Of a stretch of 64,000 nucleotides of DNA, positions 42,946 to 55,038 are shown in pieces (the stretch's first letter is position 1; each line of letters begins with the position of its first letter). Location of the stretch: assembly GCA_039707655.1 (NCBI GenBank), contig CM077671.1, positions 302,436,509 through 302,500,508 on the forward strand. The letters are read 5' to 3'. The translations under genes were made by a program, and so were the position numbers. The notes beneath the pieces are model-generated. The model made no database searches. It saw only the letters and a list, made by a program, of their open reading frames with translations, and was not told the DNA's origin. The DNA is from Elymus sibiricus (lineage: Eukaryota > Streptophyta > Magnoliopsida > Poales > Poaceae).

Positions 42946-43417
42946 TGAGGGAGTCCTGGTTTAAGGGGTCTTCGGATAGCCGACCTGTTTCTCATGGGCC
43001 GGACTATGCGGGCCACTTGATGAGCGTTAGAAGATCAGGGGCCCGGTCGCCAGGGTGGAAGTTTGAAGGAACCATGGCGTATCCTCCAAGATGTCGATAA
43101 TAGATAGGCATGTTTTTTCCCTTTGATGTGCAACCGACTATGTGTAAACCCTAGGTACCCCTGGCGTCTATATCAGCCGGAGGGTTTTAGGGTGTAAAGA
43201 CAACAGAACTCATCTAGGGTTTAGCTACTTGATCTCGAGGTAGATCAACTCTGTAATCCCCTTACTATCAATATAATCAAGTAGGACGTAGGGTATTACC
43301 TCCATAGGAGGGCCCGAACCTGGGTAAAACCTTGTCCCCTTCGTCTCTTGTTACCATCGATCCTAGTCTCACAGCTCGGGACCCCCTACCCGAGATCCGC
43401 CGGTTTTGACACCGACA
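42946..43417 (+). repeat. Element B 3' LTR
   Basis: Same length as the 5' LTR with six substitutions (four transitions, two transversions). Followed by TSD CTCAC. Confidence 0.96.
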
Positions 43418-45137
43418 CTCACCACGACCTCCACCCCCACGGCGTCCTCCTCGCTCTACTTGCTCGTCCCCAGCCTCCCCCCTCTGCAGATGTGGTGGCA
43501 CGACAGCCACATCAGAGGCATCTTTCCATCCTCCCCACTCCCTCTGTCCATGGCCCCGAGCCCTCCCAACGACAAGGCACTTGCCTCGGCTCCCCTCTAT
43601 TTCACTGCTCCAAAGGAAGTGTAGAGGGAGGAGAGATTCTCGTTTTCGTCCTTACGTATGCTTGTGAGGAGGAGATAGAGAAAACTCAAGGCCGTGGACC
43701 TAGGCTGGTGGTGGATCAGAAGCAGTGGTGGCGGGCATCCGCGTTGGGCGTTGGGAGGTGAGGGAGGTGTCTATAGGTTGCAGCGTCCATGGGAGAGTGC
43801 TGAGGATTCAATGTTTTGATCGCTGGTGGACACCAATTGGAGGAGATAGGCGGATAGACAACTACGATTGGGAGATAGCGGCGGCGGATGGACAACGATG
43901 ATTGGGCAATACGAGTCGGGATGGGAAGCAGGCATTTTTTTTCCGGCTAGAGTGGCAGTGGACCCCACATGTAATAGGAGGAAGAGGGTGAGTGAGTTCA
44001 CCACCAACTCAAATCTTTAGAAGTAGGAAAGATGAAAAGAATGGAAATCATGTGCCAAATGAAGATGGAGCTACAAAATCTTTTGGCTAGTGGTGGATGG
44101 TTCGGCATGGGTGATGTTGTGTTTGGAGGTGTTGTTGGGATCGACATTGGGGTTGTTGGTGCCATGGGTGGTGGTGTTGGGTTTGGAGGTGTTGATGAAC
44201 TAGTGATGTATATATAATTATTTCCATCTACTAAAAAAACTTGTCAAAATTTGCTCTATGAGGTATTTTTCGATACCCTGCCCCTACGGCGCGGAGCAAA
44301 CCCCGTAAACGCGTCTCGCAAAACATTTGCGGGACGGATTTAGGGGAACTGTTTCGCCGGAGGGTTTGCGGTGCCGTATAAAAGTTTTGCGGACGCCCTT
44401 AAACGTTTTTTTAGAAAAGCTAGGGATGCTCTAATGCTCAAATATATGGCGTGATGCTTGATGGCCCACAGACGCATGCGGCTAGAGATGATACGAGTGA
44501 GTGGCCTGGTGGTCAATGCAGCGAGGGGATCCATCGGGGTTGTGGAGGTAGAGGACGGGGCGCTGACGTCCGTGGGTTCCTTGGTAGCTTAGTTATGCCC
44601 ATCGCAAAGATTTCACAACTATTCCCCCGCTAGCTCGGTAATGTTCATCAACCATTGATTACACCCATGGCAATCCCTCGCTGGTCCTAAACACTCAAGT
44701 CCAGCCTATCACCATACCAGTGGTCACATACAGACATTTAAACTATAAAGTCCAAGCCAACATCGAGGCATCCCAGAGTTCCTGGCCGTCGGATCGTTCC
44801 CGTTTTGAGCATGGGCCATCAGATCTTCACCTACCTCATAAATCTGGCTTCTCCCCTGGTAAATTTCTTTGGCCTATGACTCGTGGGCTCATCTCTGGCG
44901 CTTATTGACTGGGTGAGACTCGGGAGGGTGCGAAAGGATTTTGGCCAATTTCCTCGCGCGACGTGATGTGCTTCGTGAAAAGCCGATTGTTCGTGGAACC
45001 TTAGACTCCTTCCCCCAATACCACAACCGCCTCCATCCTCCCATGCTCCACCTGGAGCGCCTCCTCCTTCCTTCCTCACTCGTCAGTCGACACCACCGCC
45101 ACACCCCCCCCCCCTTCATCACTCCCCACCCGCATAT
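43418..45137. other. Unassigned low-copy DNA between B and the first solo LTR
   Basis: C-rich then mixed sequence. The longest open frame simply reads out of B's LTR and has no recognisable domain. Around 44270-44435 a GC-rich AT-framed segment ends GGGATGCTC then TAA, which looks like a PIF/Harbinger-type terminus, but no partner end was found. No host gene is called. Confidence 0.5.
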
Positions 45138-46684
45138 TGATACGTCTCCAACGTATCTATAATTTTTTATTGTTCCATGCTGATATATTATCATTCTAGG
45201 ATACTTTTTGCGTCTTTATTTAGCAATTTATAATATTTTTTAGCACTAACCTATTGACCTAGTACCAGTTGTTGTTTTCTGCATGTTTTTGTCTTTTCAG
45301 GTTTACAGTACCAAACAAAGTCCAATTGCCATGAAACTTTATAATGATTTTTTTTGGACTATAAGAAGACCTAGAAGCTTCGGAAGGAGGCCAGGAGGTG
45401 CACGAGGGCCCCACCACACATTAGGGCGCGCCCTGATATGTGGTGGCCCCTTCGGCTGCCTCCCAAGGTCCCTCTTCGGCCTATTAATTATCTAATATCG
45501 CAAAAACCCTGAAGGCAGTCCCGAAAACCTTTTTCCTCCGCCGCAAGTCTCTGTTCCGTCACGAGGCCATCTGGAGCTCCGTTCCGGCACCCTACTGGAG
45601 GGGGGATCGATCACGGAGGTCCTCTTCATCAACCTTGCTGCCCTCATGATGATGTGTGAGTAGTTCACCACAGATCTACGGGTCCATAGCTAGTACCTAG
45701 ATGGCAATCTCTCTCTCTCTCTTATTATCTTCAATACAATGATCATCGCATCTTCGCTTTGATCTATCCGATGTAATCCTATTGTGCGGTTTGTTTGTTG
45801 GGATCTGATGAATCGTGGGTTTATGTTCAGATTATTCATGAAAAGTATTTGAGATACCTCTGATATATATTGTCTCTTAATTGCATGATCATTATAGCTT
45901 CGTAATGCTCTCGGATCTATTGATGTGCTTTGGCCAAGTAGATTGATATTTCATCGGTGGGAGTGGTGTGTTGTGGTAGGTTCAACCTGGCGAGTTTCTA
46001 TATCCCAGTGACAAACTAGGGGACAAGATGCGTCTTTGTGTTGTTGCTACTAAGGATAAAATGATGGGGTTCATTCATATTGTTTGAGTTTACTTTGTCT
46101 ACATCATGTCATCGTTCTCCAAGCATTACTCTGTTTTACTTAATACTCTAGATGCATGCTGGATAGCGGTCGATGAGTGGAGTAATAGTAATAGGTGCAG
46201 GCAGGAGTTGGCCTATTTGCTTATGGACGTGATGCCTATATATACATGATCATTGCCGTGAATATCGCATAACTATCCGCCTTTCTATCAATTGCCCAAC
46301 AGTAATTTGTTATCCACCGTATGCTGCCTACATGAGAGATGCCGCTAGAGAAAACTATGGCCCCCAGGTATATTTACAAACGCTAGAATTAACTTGCTGC
46401 CTTTATTTACCTTTTATTTTATTTTTTAATTTATATTTATCAACAATTATCTACACAATTCATTTGCTTGCAAATAACGAGATCAAGGGGATTGACAACC
46501 CTCTTGCCCGCATTGGGTGCAAGTTGTTTGTAAATTTGTGTGCACCTGCTGAAGACGGTTGAGGATTGATATTCCTAGTGGTTTGATAAACCTTGGTTTC
46601 ATAACTGAGGGAAATACTTACCCACTTTGTGCTGCAATTACCCGTTCCTCTTCACGAAAAACCCAACGCAGATAACAAGTATCA
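45138..46684 (+). repeat. Solo LTR of the C/D group, + strand
   Basis: 1547 bp from TGATACGTCTCC to CAAGTATCA with perfect TSD CATAT (45133-45137 and 46685-46689) and no internal region. It is closest to D's LTR by eye. It contains the LTR inverted repeat (arms about 45407-45427 and 45430-45449) and a short CT run near 45710-45722. The TATA position reads TATTAAT, so the promoter may be damaged. It arose by recombination between two LTRs of one element. Confidence 0.93.
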
Positions 46685-48031
46685 CATATGTCCTTCTCCA
46701 TCGTCCCTCCTACGTCAGACGCCACTTGGCTCCTCCCTCCCTCATCCACAACCCATGTCTGAGCAACGTCCCAACTGAATGCTCCCGACTAGGACGGCGA
46801 GGTAGGTGTTGATAATGACAGTGCAATGCCGTCAGATCCATCACCGTCGTGGCTCCTCTCCTTAAGGTCGTCGTCGTCCCGTGCACCATGGCTGGATACC
46901 GGTGAGGCCAGGCTCCCCTTGAAGTGCACGTACTCCCTCGCTCCCCTCCATGTTCTCTCTCTTCCCCTGATCTATAGTAAAGCCTTGTTATCGATATGGT
47001 ATTTCAGTTTAAGAAATACATATTTGGTGGACTATAAAATTTTTTAATGAATTTTCTTTTACTGTTTTCCATATATACTACTCATTTTGTTCACACGTTT
47101 ATTCATATGTACCTTATGTTTCTTAATTTTTTTTCCGATGGCAAGGCGGTTTCTTCCATGACGATGTGCAGAAGAGAAGACACGGCGAGATGTGTCGTTG
47201 GATGTGACAAGGAGGTTGCTATCCACCTCCTTCCATGATGGCAAGCCTCCAACTGTATATTCTTTCTAGTAGGGTACACAGTCAATCCAGTCCATGTCTT
47301 TGCCTCTTTTTGATGTGTGCATTATCTTCCCCACATGTGCTATTCAACCCTTCGATTGCTAGTAGATGTCATCATGTGATTCAGGTTTGATGTGTACTGA
47401 TGTTTGTAAAAAGAATCTTGAATGTTGTGACCCGATGCTACTAATGGTATTTGGTTTCTGTACTTGCAAGCCTCATGATGCTAATCAAAATAACCTTCAT
47501 TCTATTTGAAATACAGTTCGACGGAGTTGGCTAGTATCCTGGTAGGTGACTTTGTAATGCCGACTATTGCTAGACTCCCTCACCGTTGTTCGAAAATGGT
47601 GCTTCATATATCACACTTCTATCTGAAATTTGTTAGGTCTCCTTTTTATGTTTCCACATATATGTCATCCTTGTCTACTTATATTTGCTTACTGGTTAAG
47701 GCATTACAATTTGATTTAATCTCTCTTAATGCTAGATACTTGAGGATTTGCCTCTTTGAAATGAAACACAAGATCCAGTACTAATCTCTCATGGTAGCAA
47801 GTATCTATTGTTTTGTAGAATTCTTATGGTTTAGCTAAATTATTGATCAAATATTATATTTTTTGAATTGATTGTTATGTGGCTCTTGTGGATTTACACT
47901 ATGTTCTGCTTCTTTTTATCTCCTATTTATAGGATCACTTTTGTTTGGGAATCGATCGAGGACCATACGGGTATCTTGTCGCTCATCTCTGTCAAGTCGG
48001 GTACCAGTTTGTTTGAGTAGGCGTCCATGGC
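46685..48031. other. Unassigned DNA between the two solo LTRs
   Basis: AT-rich except for a C-rich start. Short frames only; no domain recognised. It would be continuous with 45137 before the solo LTR formed. Confidence 0.5.
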
Positions 48032-49057
48032 TGATAACCCACAAGTATAGGGGATCAATTGTAGCCTTTCTCGATAAGTAAGAGTGTAGAACCCAACGAG
48101 GAGCTAAATGTAGAATTAATATTCTCTTCAAGTTCTATCGACCACAGATACAACTCTACACACTTAACGTTCGCTTTACCTAGAACAAGAATAAAACTAC
48201 TTTGCGGGGATAAAACTAGAAGTACTTTGTGAGAATAAAACTATGAGTACTTTGGGAGAATAAAACAAGGAGTACTTTGCAATATAACAAAAGTTAGTTG
48301 TTTAGTAGAAAGCTTTTGTAACACAAGAGAAAGATTATTCATAGACAATTGAATATAACACAATAGATACTTATCATATGCAATGAGGGAGAGGCATACA
48401 CTAACACACTTCCGTACTTAGCTTATATGCACTTATGATTGGAACTCTAGCAAGCATCCACAACTATTAAAGATCGTTAAGGTAAAACCCAACCATAGCA
48501 TTAAATAACAAGTCCTCTTTACTCCCATAAGCAACAACCCCCTTACTCGGGTGTAAGCTTCTGTCACTCTAGTCGCCCACTATAAGTGAATCATGAACGT
48601 ATTGCAAGACCCTACATCGGTAATCCCACACGCATGCGCGACACAGAGGGCGCCATAGGACAACACCATATTAACATACAACTCATATCAATCACACTAT
48701 ACCACAATTAACCCATAGGATAAAAGAAATCTATTCAAACATCATAGGACAGCCACACATCATTGGGTAATAATATATATCATTAAAGAACAAGTTTAAG
48801 TAGAGATTACAACGGGGAAAAGAGGTGTCACACCATTGCATAGAGGGGGAGAGAGTTGGTGATTACGGCGACGAAGTTGTTGGTGTTGATCGCCCTCGCG
48901 ATGGTTGCCCCAGCGGTGTTCTGGCGCCAACGCGAGAGAGGGGGAGAGAGCCCCCGTCCTTCTTCTTCTTCCTTGGTATCCCCCCTAGATGGGAGGAGAA
49001 TTTCCCTCTGCTCCATGGCTGCCATGGCTCCCGGAGGGCACGAGCCCCTCCGATATT

Positions 49058-49132
<75 letters not shown>

Positions 49133-49599
49133 CTCTTCTGTTTTCGTGTCTTGTTTTCTGGCATTTCACCATTTCTTAAATATCTGAAGATCCGTAAATC
49201 CGATTGGGTTGAAATTTTGAGGGGATTTTTCGCGGGAAATTATCTTTCTTTCGGAGGAAGAAGAGCTCCAACCGACTTACGAGGGAGTCCCAAGGCAACC
49301 CGGCACGCCCATACCCCCTGGCCGCGCCGGGATACCTTGGGACCACGTCGTGCACTGCCTTGCATTGATTATTTTCCCCAAAATTCACATATATTCCAAA
49401 ATAAATCTCCGTAAATTTTTAGGGCGTTTGCACTTTGTTGGATTTTCTGCCAAACATGCAAAAAATAGAAACTGGCACTCGGCACTGGATCAATATGTTA
49501 GTCCCAAAAAATAATATAAAATGTTGCCAAAAGTATATGAAAGTTGTAGAGTATTGGCATGAAACAATTAAAAATTATAGATACGACGAATACGTATCA
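48032..49599 (-). repeat. Solo Athila-type LTR, minus strand
   Basis: 1568 bp. In element orientation it runs from TGATACGTATTCG to ACTTGTGGGTTATCA. The end differs from C and D and resembles WHAM/Sabrina-type LTRs, so it is probably another family of the same group. The flanks ATGGC and ACGAC match at 3 of 5 sites, a weak or decayed TSD. The inverted repeat has arms 49289-49304 and 49326-49341. Confidence 0.8.
49060..49131. repeat. Compound TC/TG microsatellite in the minus-strand solo LTR
   Basis: About 18 TC repeats followed directly by about 17 TG repeats. Likely highly variable in length. Confidence 0.95.
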
Positions 49600-50384
49600 A
49601 CGACGGAGCATGTAACTGACGGTGTTGAGGCTGCCGGTCTCACCGACCTCGTCACATGTGATCACAACCCACCCAATCAACCGTAGTCTTATGTTATTGT
49701 GTTTCATTGCATTCTCATGCTTTACTGCACGTCTTCTTGGTTGTGTGATGTGTTGAGTACATATTTTGGGTATTTGTTTGTCATATGATGATTAACTCTT
49801 TCCAACAGGTAGTCACACTAATTAAATTCAGAAATGTGTTGGACATCTCTCAACTTTGGAGCTTCATGGCATATGATTAATTTTTTACATTAGACAAACA
49901 AAAAATGTGATCTGCCTCCCTAAATTACTTTGAATTCTAAAGTAGCACCAAACAAGACAGCGCTAATGTGAAATTAGATTTTTTCTAAAGTGTGCAACAA
50001 AGATGTTCAATTGGATGGTACAACTCTTCTTGGCACTGATGCAAAATTGTGCATCAGAGATGAATGTAATAGCTTGGTCCGAATTATTTTTCTGGATCTC
50101 CATCTAATTACACTTCTGATAATACAATTCTCCTAAAGATTGTGATGCAAAAATGGTTGTCTAACATGTGCTTTCATGCTGGTGATGGCTGGTAGTGTGG
50201 AATACTGCAAGTCAGGTGAAAATCTACAATCACTTATAGTGAGGGCATGCCTCAAGATAAGAGCGCACAATTGCAAGGGATATTGATCCAGTAACTTAAC
50301 TAGGCAATGTTTTGTGGAAGGTATTAAGGTGAGCAAAACTTAAAGAATGAGTCAAGCTATGTACGGTCCTCGTGATGAAATATG
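49600..50384. other. Unassigned DNA
   Basis: No open frame above about 70 codons with a recognisable product and no terminal repeats. Nothing further can be supported. Confidence 0.5.
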
Positions 50385-50901
50385 TTCTGAATATCCTGTT
50401 ATAGGACGGCGGTTCGACCCGCAATGTTGTATGACGCTGAGTGTTGGCCGACTAAAATACGACATGTGCAACAGTTAGGTGTCGCGGAGATGCACATGTT
50501 GAGATAGATGTGTGACCACACAAGGAAGGAACGAGTTCGGAATGATGATATACGAGATAGAGTTGGGATAGCACCGATTGAAGAAAAACTTGTCCAAAAA
50601 TCGTCTGAGATGGTTTGGGCATATTTGGCACCGGTGTCCAGAAGCTCCTATGCATAGCGGACGGCTAAAGCGTGCTGATAATGTCAAAAGAGGTCCGGGT
50701 AGACCAAACTTGACATGGAAGGAGTCTGTAAAGAGATATCTGAAAGTCTGGAGTATCACCAAAGAACTAATCATGGACAGGGATGCGTGGAAGCTTGCTG
50801 TCCATGTGCCAGAACCATGAGTTGGCCGCGAGATCTTATGAGTTCCACATCTAGCCTACCTCAACTTGTTTGGGACTAAAAACTTTGTTGTCTTAAAAAA
50901 A
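50385..50901 (+). mobile_element. RTE-type LINE, 3' tail (5' truncated)
   Basis: Encodes the C-terminal end of a non-LTR reverse transcriptase (VRPAMLYDAECWPTK, HVQQLGVAEMHML, RKERVRNDDIRDRVG, RLRWFGHIWHRCPEAP, KRGPGRPNLTWKESVKR) ending in HVPEP and a stop at 50820. An in-frame TAG where tryptophan is expected and a frameshift near 50595 show decay. A short 3' UTR with TTTGTTGT precedes an A tract at 50894-50901. Five-prime truncation is usual for LINE copies. Confidence 0.85.
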
Positions 50902-52842
50902 GGCAAATATGTTGCTTTTGAATATCATGTTAAGAAGCCTACTTTTGTGGAGTTGTATAGAAAATCATGTCAACTACTGTTCAAAAATATATATATATAT
51001 CATGTCAACTGTAATGAATTTTCGTTACCCCGCTACCATTTATGGATGCCGGCCTCAATCCATGTGCATCCGTTGCAATGATCCTCGCTGTTTTTGTATT
51101 TCTTATCTATATCTGAAGTTCTGGTCCTAGGTATTGCCTTATAGATTGATGGTTAAATTTTGTCTGAAAAAGCAAGGTCAATTGCATCAGCGTGCGTTCA
51201 TTAATGATTGCCGCCTTCACGAAGTTCATACTTTTCGCTTTAGTATTTCTCTTAAATAAATTGTACATGTGAGCATTTTGTGTCCTAATTTGCTACATAC
51301 ATGAATTCCTACTGCCGCTACTATACATGTTGCATCTTATCTGCATACATGAATTCCTACTGCCGCTTCTTGATCATTTTTGGTGGGCCATGGTTTTTGA
51401 TATATTTGCACGATACTTGTTCCTCTTCACTATTTTCTCTCTTTAATGTTGCTTTGATGTTCCTTTCTCGCACTGTTCAATGTCCTGCCTTTGGTGACCT
51501 CTATCTTTGTTTATTGTAGGTTTCCTTTATTCCTTTTGTCCCAAGTTTACTTTCTAATTGTTTTTTTTGTTTTCCTTCCCGAATGTCTATTTCCTTTGGC
51601 GATCCTCCTGCTTCATATAAACATGCCCACAATGAATAGTTCTTTCGATACTTCTGCAGATTTCCTCCTTGATATTGCTTCAACTAGCCTTTTGGTAGGT
51701 GCATCTGCAGAATTTGTGACAAAATAACTTTGTGATATACACAATTGTTTTAGTGTGACTCCGCCCAGTTCCCTTGGAGCACTAATGCGAGGATGATGAT
51801 TACTTCCAAGCTAAATGCATAGTCATGTGAAGGCCAGTGGTGGTATGCGCCAAGACCCCTTTACTTCAAATAACCAAGGGTCTGAATTGGGACCTTGTGC
51901 CAAGGGACCTTGCACCATTTGGCGTAATGGGGACCTTAAGCCATATCGATTTTTTGGAGATTTAGCTACAATTTAAGGCCCCCAATAAGGAAAGTATAAA
52001 AATGATCTCACATATTTTATTTATCTCTTCTTTTTTGGCAATCAACTCGACTAATAAGTTAATGCCTAGTGTTGAGAACAAACAATGGAATGCGTATTGA
52101 GCTCCCCCATACGACATTTACTTTTCATTCCCAGCTTAGGCTGCGCTTGGCATCAATGTAATTGAATACCATTGTATTTTATTTACACTAGTAAGTTTGC
52201 ACGTGCAATGCACGTCTCATTCGACTTAAAATTTTGAATATGCAAAGCTTCAGTAAATTCCAATCCACATATAGCTACTTGTAATTCTACTGTGCAATGA
52301 TTTGTAGCACCTTCCATATGCTCCGCGAGTTTGAAACATGGTAGGAGATATGAATGCTTGTACCAATGACTGATACCACATATACCAGCGTGTATATTGT
52401 GCGATGCTTAGAAGGGGCGTGCATTCATATTCCCAAGGAGAAGAGCACTTATATAGTCCGTCAAATCGTGTCAACAATTCAACATGCTTGTAGATGTCAA
52501 GTGATGTGAGTTGACTACAAACAAATAGCTTAAGAAAGGAGATGATGAAATTAATATTAGCAGTGTAATGAAATTCATACTGGCTGCAAGTCACCTACAT
52601 GTAGTCAAGTTGACAGCAATCATTTTCCTCGGAACATAATTTGGTAGCACTCCATCATTGCCATGAAACCTATAATTTCAAATGCGAGCCTTCAGATACA
52701 TAATTATTAATTTAAGTCTTAACTGAATCTCTGCAAGCAAGCATGATGGTTTTACCATCAGAAACATAAAGATTAGAACAACCATGCATATATAAATCAC
52801 CTCAAATTGGGCTATAACAGGATTGCAAAATTTACAGTTATA
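50902..52842. other. Unassigned AT-rich DNA with a 24-bp direct repeat
   Basis: A 24-bp word is repeated at 51296-51319 and 51344-51367 (period 48). A perfect TGCACGTGCA palindrome lies near 52198. No gene recognised. Confidence 0.5.
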
Positions 52843-53000
52843 CTCCCTCCGTTCCTAAATATAAGACCTTTTAGAGATTTCACTATGGACTACATACGAA
52901 GCAAAATGAGCGAATCTACACTCTAAAATATGTCTATATACATCCGTATCTAGTTCATAGTGGAATCTCTAAAAGGTCATGTATTTAGGAATGGAGGGAG
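52843..53000. mobile_element. Stowaway MITE (Tc1/mariner type)
   Basis: 158 bp with terminal inverted repeats starting CTCCCTCCGTTCCTAAATA and TA target duplications at 52841-52842 and 53001-53002. Long internal complementarity would fold into one hairpin. Non-coding. Confidence 0.95.
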
Positions 53001-53002
53001 TA

Positions 53003-55038
53003 GCATGGTACTATAGTACAATGAGTAGCTTGTGCTTCAGGCCCCGACCACAAGTCGGTACACGGGACACACAACTAACTGGAAATAGTAATACCCATTC
53101 AATGACCTGTACGAGTGAAATGATGCAAAGAATAAGGTGAAGAGAGCATAAAGAGAAGGCCAGAAGGCCAGACAACATGTGATTATACTGAATCCATTTT
53201 GTAAAGGAAATGGAGGATCCCTGCCCCCATGTAGAACCATCAATCACATAGTTTTAGTGTTCAAGTATGTTATTAAACCTTCCAGTATGGATTAGACGAC
53301 ATCATCGACAACCTGTCATGTGTCCATCGAAAGTATCAATTGGACTACTCTAAATGGGAAAGATAAAAATCCCCAAGGATTAAATACCAGCGAACAAAAG
53401 AATATCATAACACAAAAAATATTAGACATGCAAAACCACTACAACTTTGAAAGTATACATCTAAATTAACTTTTATTTTTTACTTATGTACGTATGCAAA
53501 AATGTAATAAGGGTTTTATAGACTTGTGGTACCTCTTCTGGTCGGCATGCGTGTAGTGGCGGAGGCAGGACTAGTGGAATTAGGTTGTTTGGCGGGGGGG
53601 GGTGAGGGCGGTTGGAGCAGAAAAAAAATCAAATGCCGCATTGTTCATGTGTTTATTAGGAACAAATCCATAGTATTGGGGGGGGGGGGGGACAGGGCCC
53701 CTGCTGGTCATGTGTTTATTGCCACAGATTGCCTGCAAATAAGAACAATTTTATCACTACAATGATTTTGATAGTTGAATTTATTAGTACACATTTAACT
53801 AGGAACATAAATATATCAGATGATGTACTCCTAATCCCTCAAATTTAATTGTGTGATAAAATTATGTCTCTACTTGAGGTGTAGCAAGCCAATGAATCAA
53901 GCTCTTAATTACAAGATTTCCACCAAAAGCCCCACAACACCAGTTTGCGACTGAAACTCCTATACAGTCAATGGATCACTTGGATGGTTATCCTTCATAT
54001 TACAATCTTGGAACCATGTGTTCAAAGTTAAAAAATAATCAGGAAGATTAGAACATACAGGTACCAATATATTGTTATGTCGTGCATGTATATTAAGTCA
54101 CTATTTATCATGTTAGAAATTATTTTAAATTGTATAAACAAGGTTCATTCGAACATTTCTTTACTTCATTGGTTGCTGAACCAAAAAAATGATAGGGGCT
54201 AATACATACTATTAAGTCAATTTATAAACCTTGGCAGAGATGGAGATGTCAACTAATAGACTGATATTTGTCGGTTGTGACTGAAATTAGGTAATTCATA
54301 GAAGAATCAACTCTAAAAAATATCAGAAAAGAGGAATATAGAACATTAGCATGAAGTTTTATAATCGGAGATCTGATGGTGTAAATGAGAATTGTTGAAT
54401 TGCTGTTTGATCTATACCCTAAGCACACAGATAGCAACGGTGACAGTGGCTCCAACGTCCTCGAAGGTAGTGAAACTGGGACTCCAAAATATCCTTGTTT
54501 ACTTGTTTTGTGTTCAAGGGTTGCTCAAAAGGGTGGTATTTCAAGAATTAGACAACAACTATTTGATTCATAGCAACTTATAGCACAACAGAAAAAGGCA
54601 ATAAAAACAGCAAACAAGGAAATGACATCTAAACGTTGTACCACTCAAACAAATGCTTTTTTTGGTATTGCAAACTGCAAGGCTACAATGAACCTTATAT
54701 CCATCTATTTATAAATAAACATTTGTAGCTAAAAATGGATCGATCAAACTGTGACAGAGAAACAAAATTGCGTACAGAGTTCTAGCAAGAAACCAAAATC
54801 AAAGGGGTTCCTAACCCGGGTTGGGGAAACCTACCAAACTTGCAATCTGAGCAAGCTAGAAAGGCGATGAAATCAATGCTCTCACCTAAAGCGAGGAAGC
54901 TTGCATCTGGTTGATAGTGAGGTGCAGAGGTTGAGGTTGTTGAACTAATCACAAATGCAAAATTGAGGATTTTCTATTTCGTTGCGAGACACATACCTTA
55001 AATAATGAAAGAGTGACATTGCAAGACACTGGATATTA
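53003..55038. other. Unassigned AT-rich DNA
   Basis: Short frames only. Two G runs near 53595 and 53680 and a repeated CATGTGTTTATT word nearby. No domain recognised. The last three bases (TTA, 55036-55038) are the TSD of the next element. Confidence 0.5.

Larger units (their letters stand above)
32981..43417 (+). mobile_element. Element B: young Tat-type Gypsy retrotransposon, complete
   Basis: 10.4 kb. LTRs 32981-33452 and 42946-43417 are both 472 bp and differ at six sites; perfect TSD CTCAC. Order: LTR, primer site, gag, protease, RT, RNase H, second RNase H, integrase, convergent antisense gene, polypurine tract, LTR. Divergence of 1.3% implies about 0.5 million years at 1.3e-8 per site per year. 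It has few lesions, but they include two frameshifts, at least four stops and an RT active-site change, so it is probably not autonomous. Confidence 0.96.

Noticed and set aside
44270..44435. PIF/Harbinger MITE ending GGGATGCTC-TAA
   Set aside because: Only one end is plausible; no matching left terminus or target duplication found.
48032..49599. Confident 5-bp target duplication for this solo LTR
   Set aside because: ATGGC and ACGAC match at only three of five bases, so the TSD is left as unproven.
52182..52215. CACTAGTAAGTTTGCACGTGCAATGCACG as a Helitron or other DNA-element terminus
   Set aside because: It resembles a common grass repeat end, but no TC start, 3' hairpin or CTRR end could be located.
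53011..53247. 78-codon minus-strand frame with hydrophobic stretches as a host exon
   Set aside because: No splice context or family match; hydrophobicity alone is not enough.
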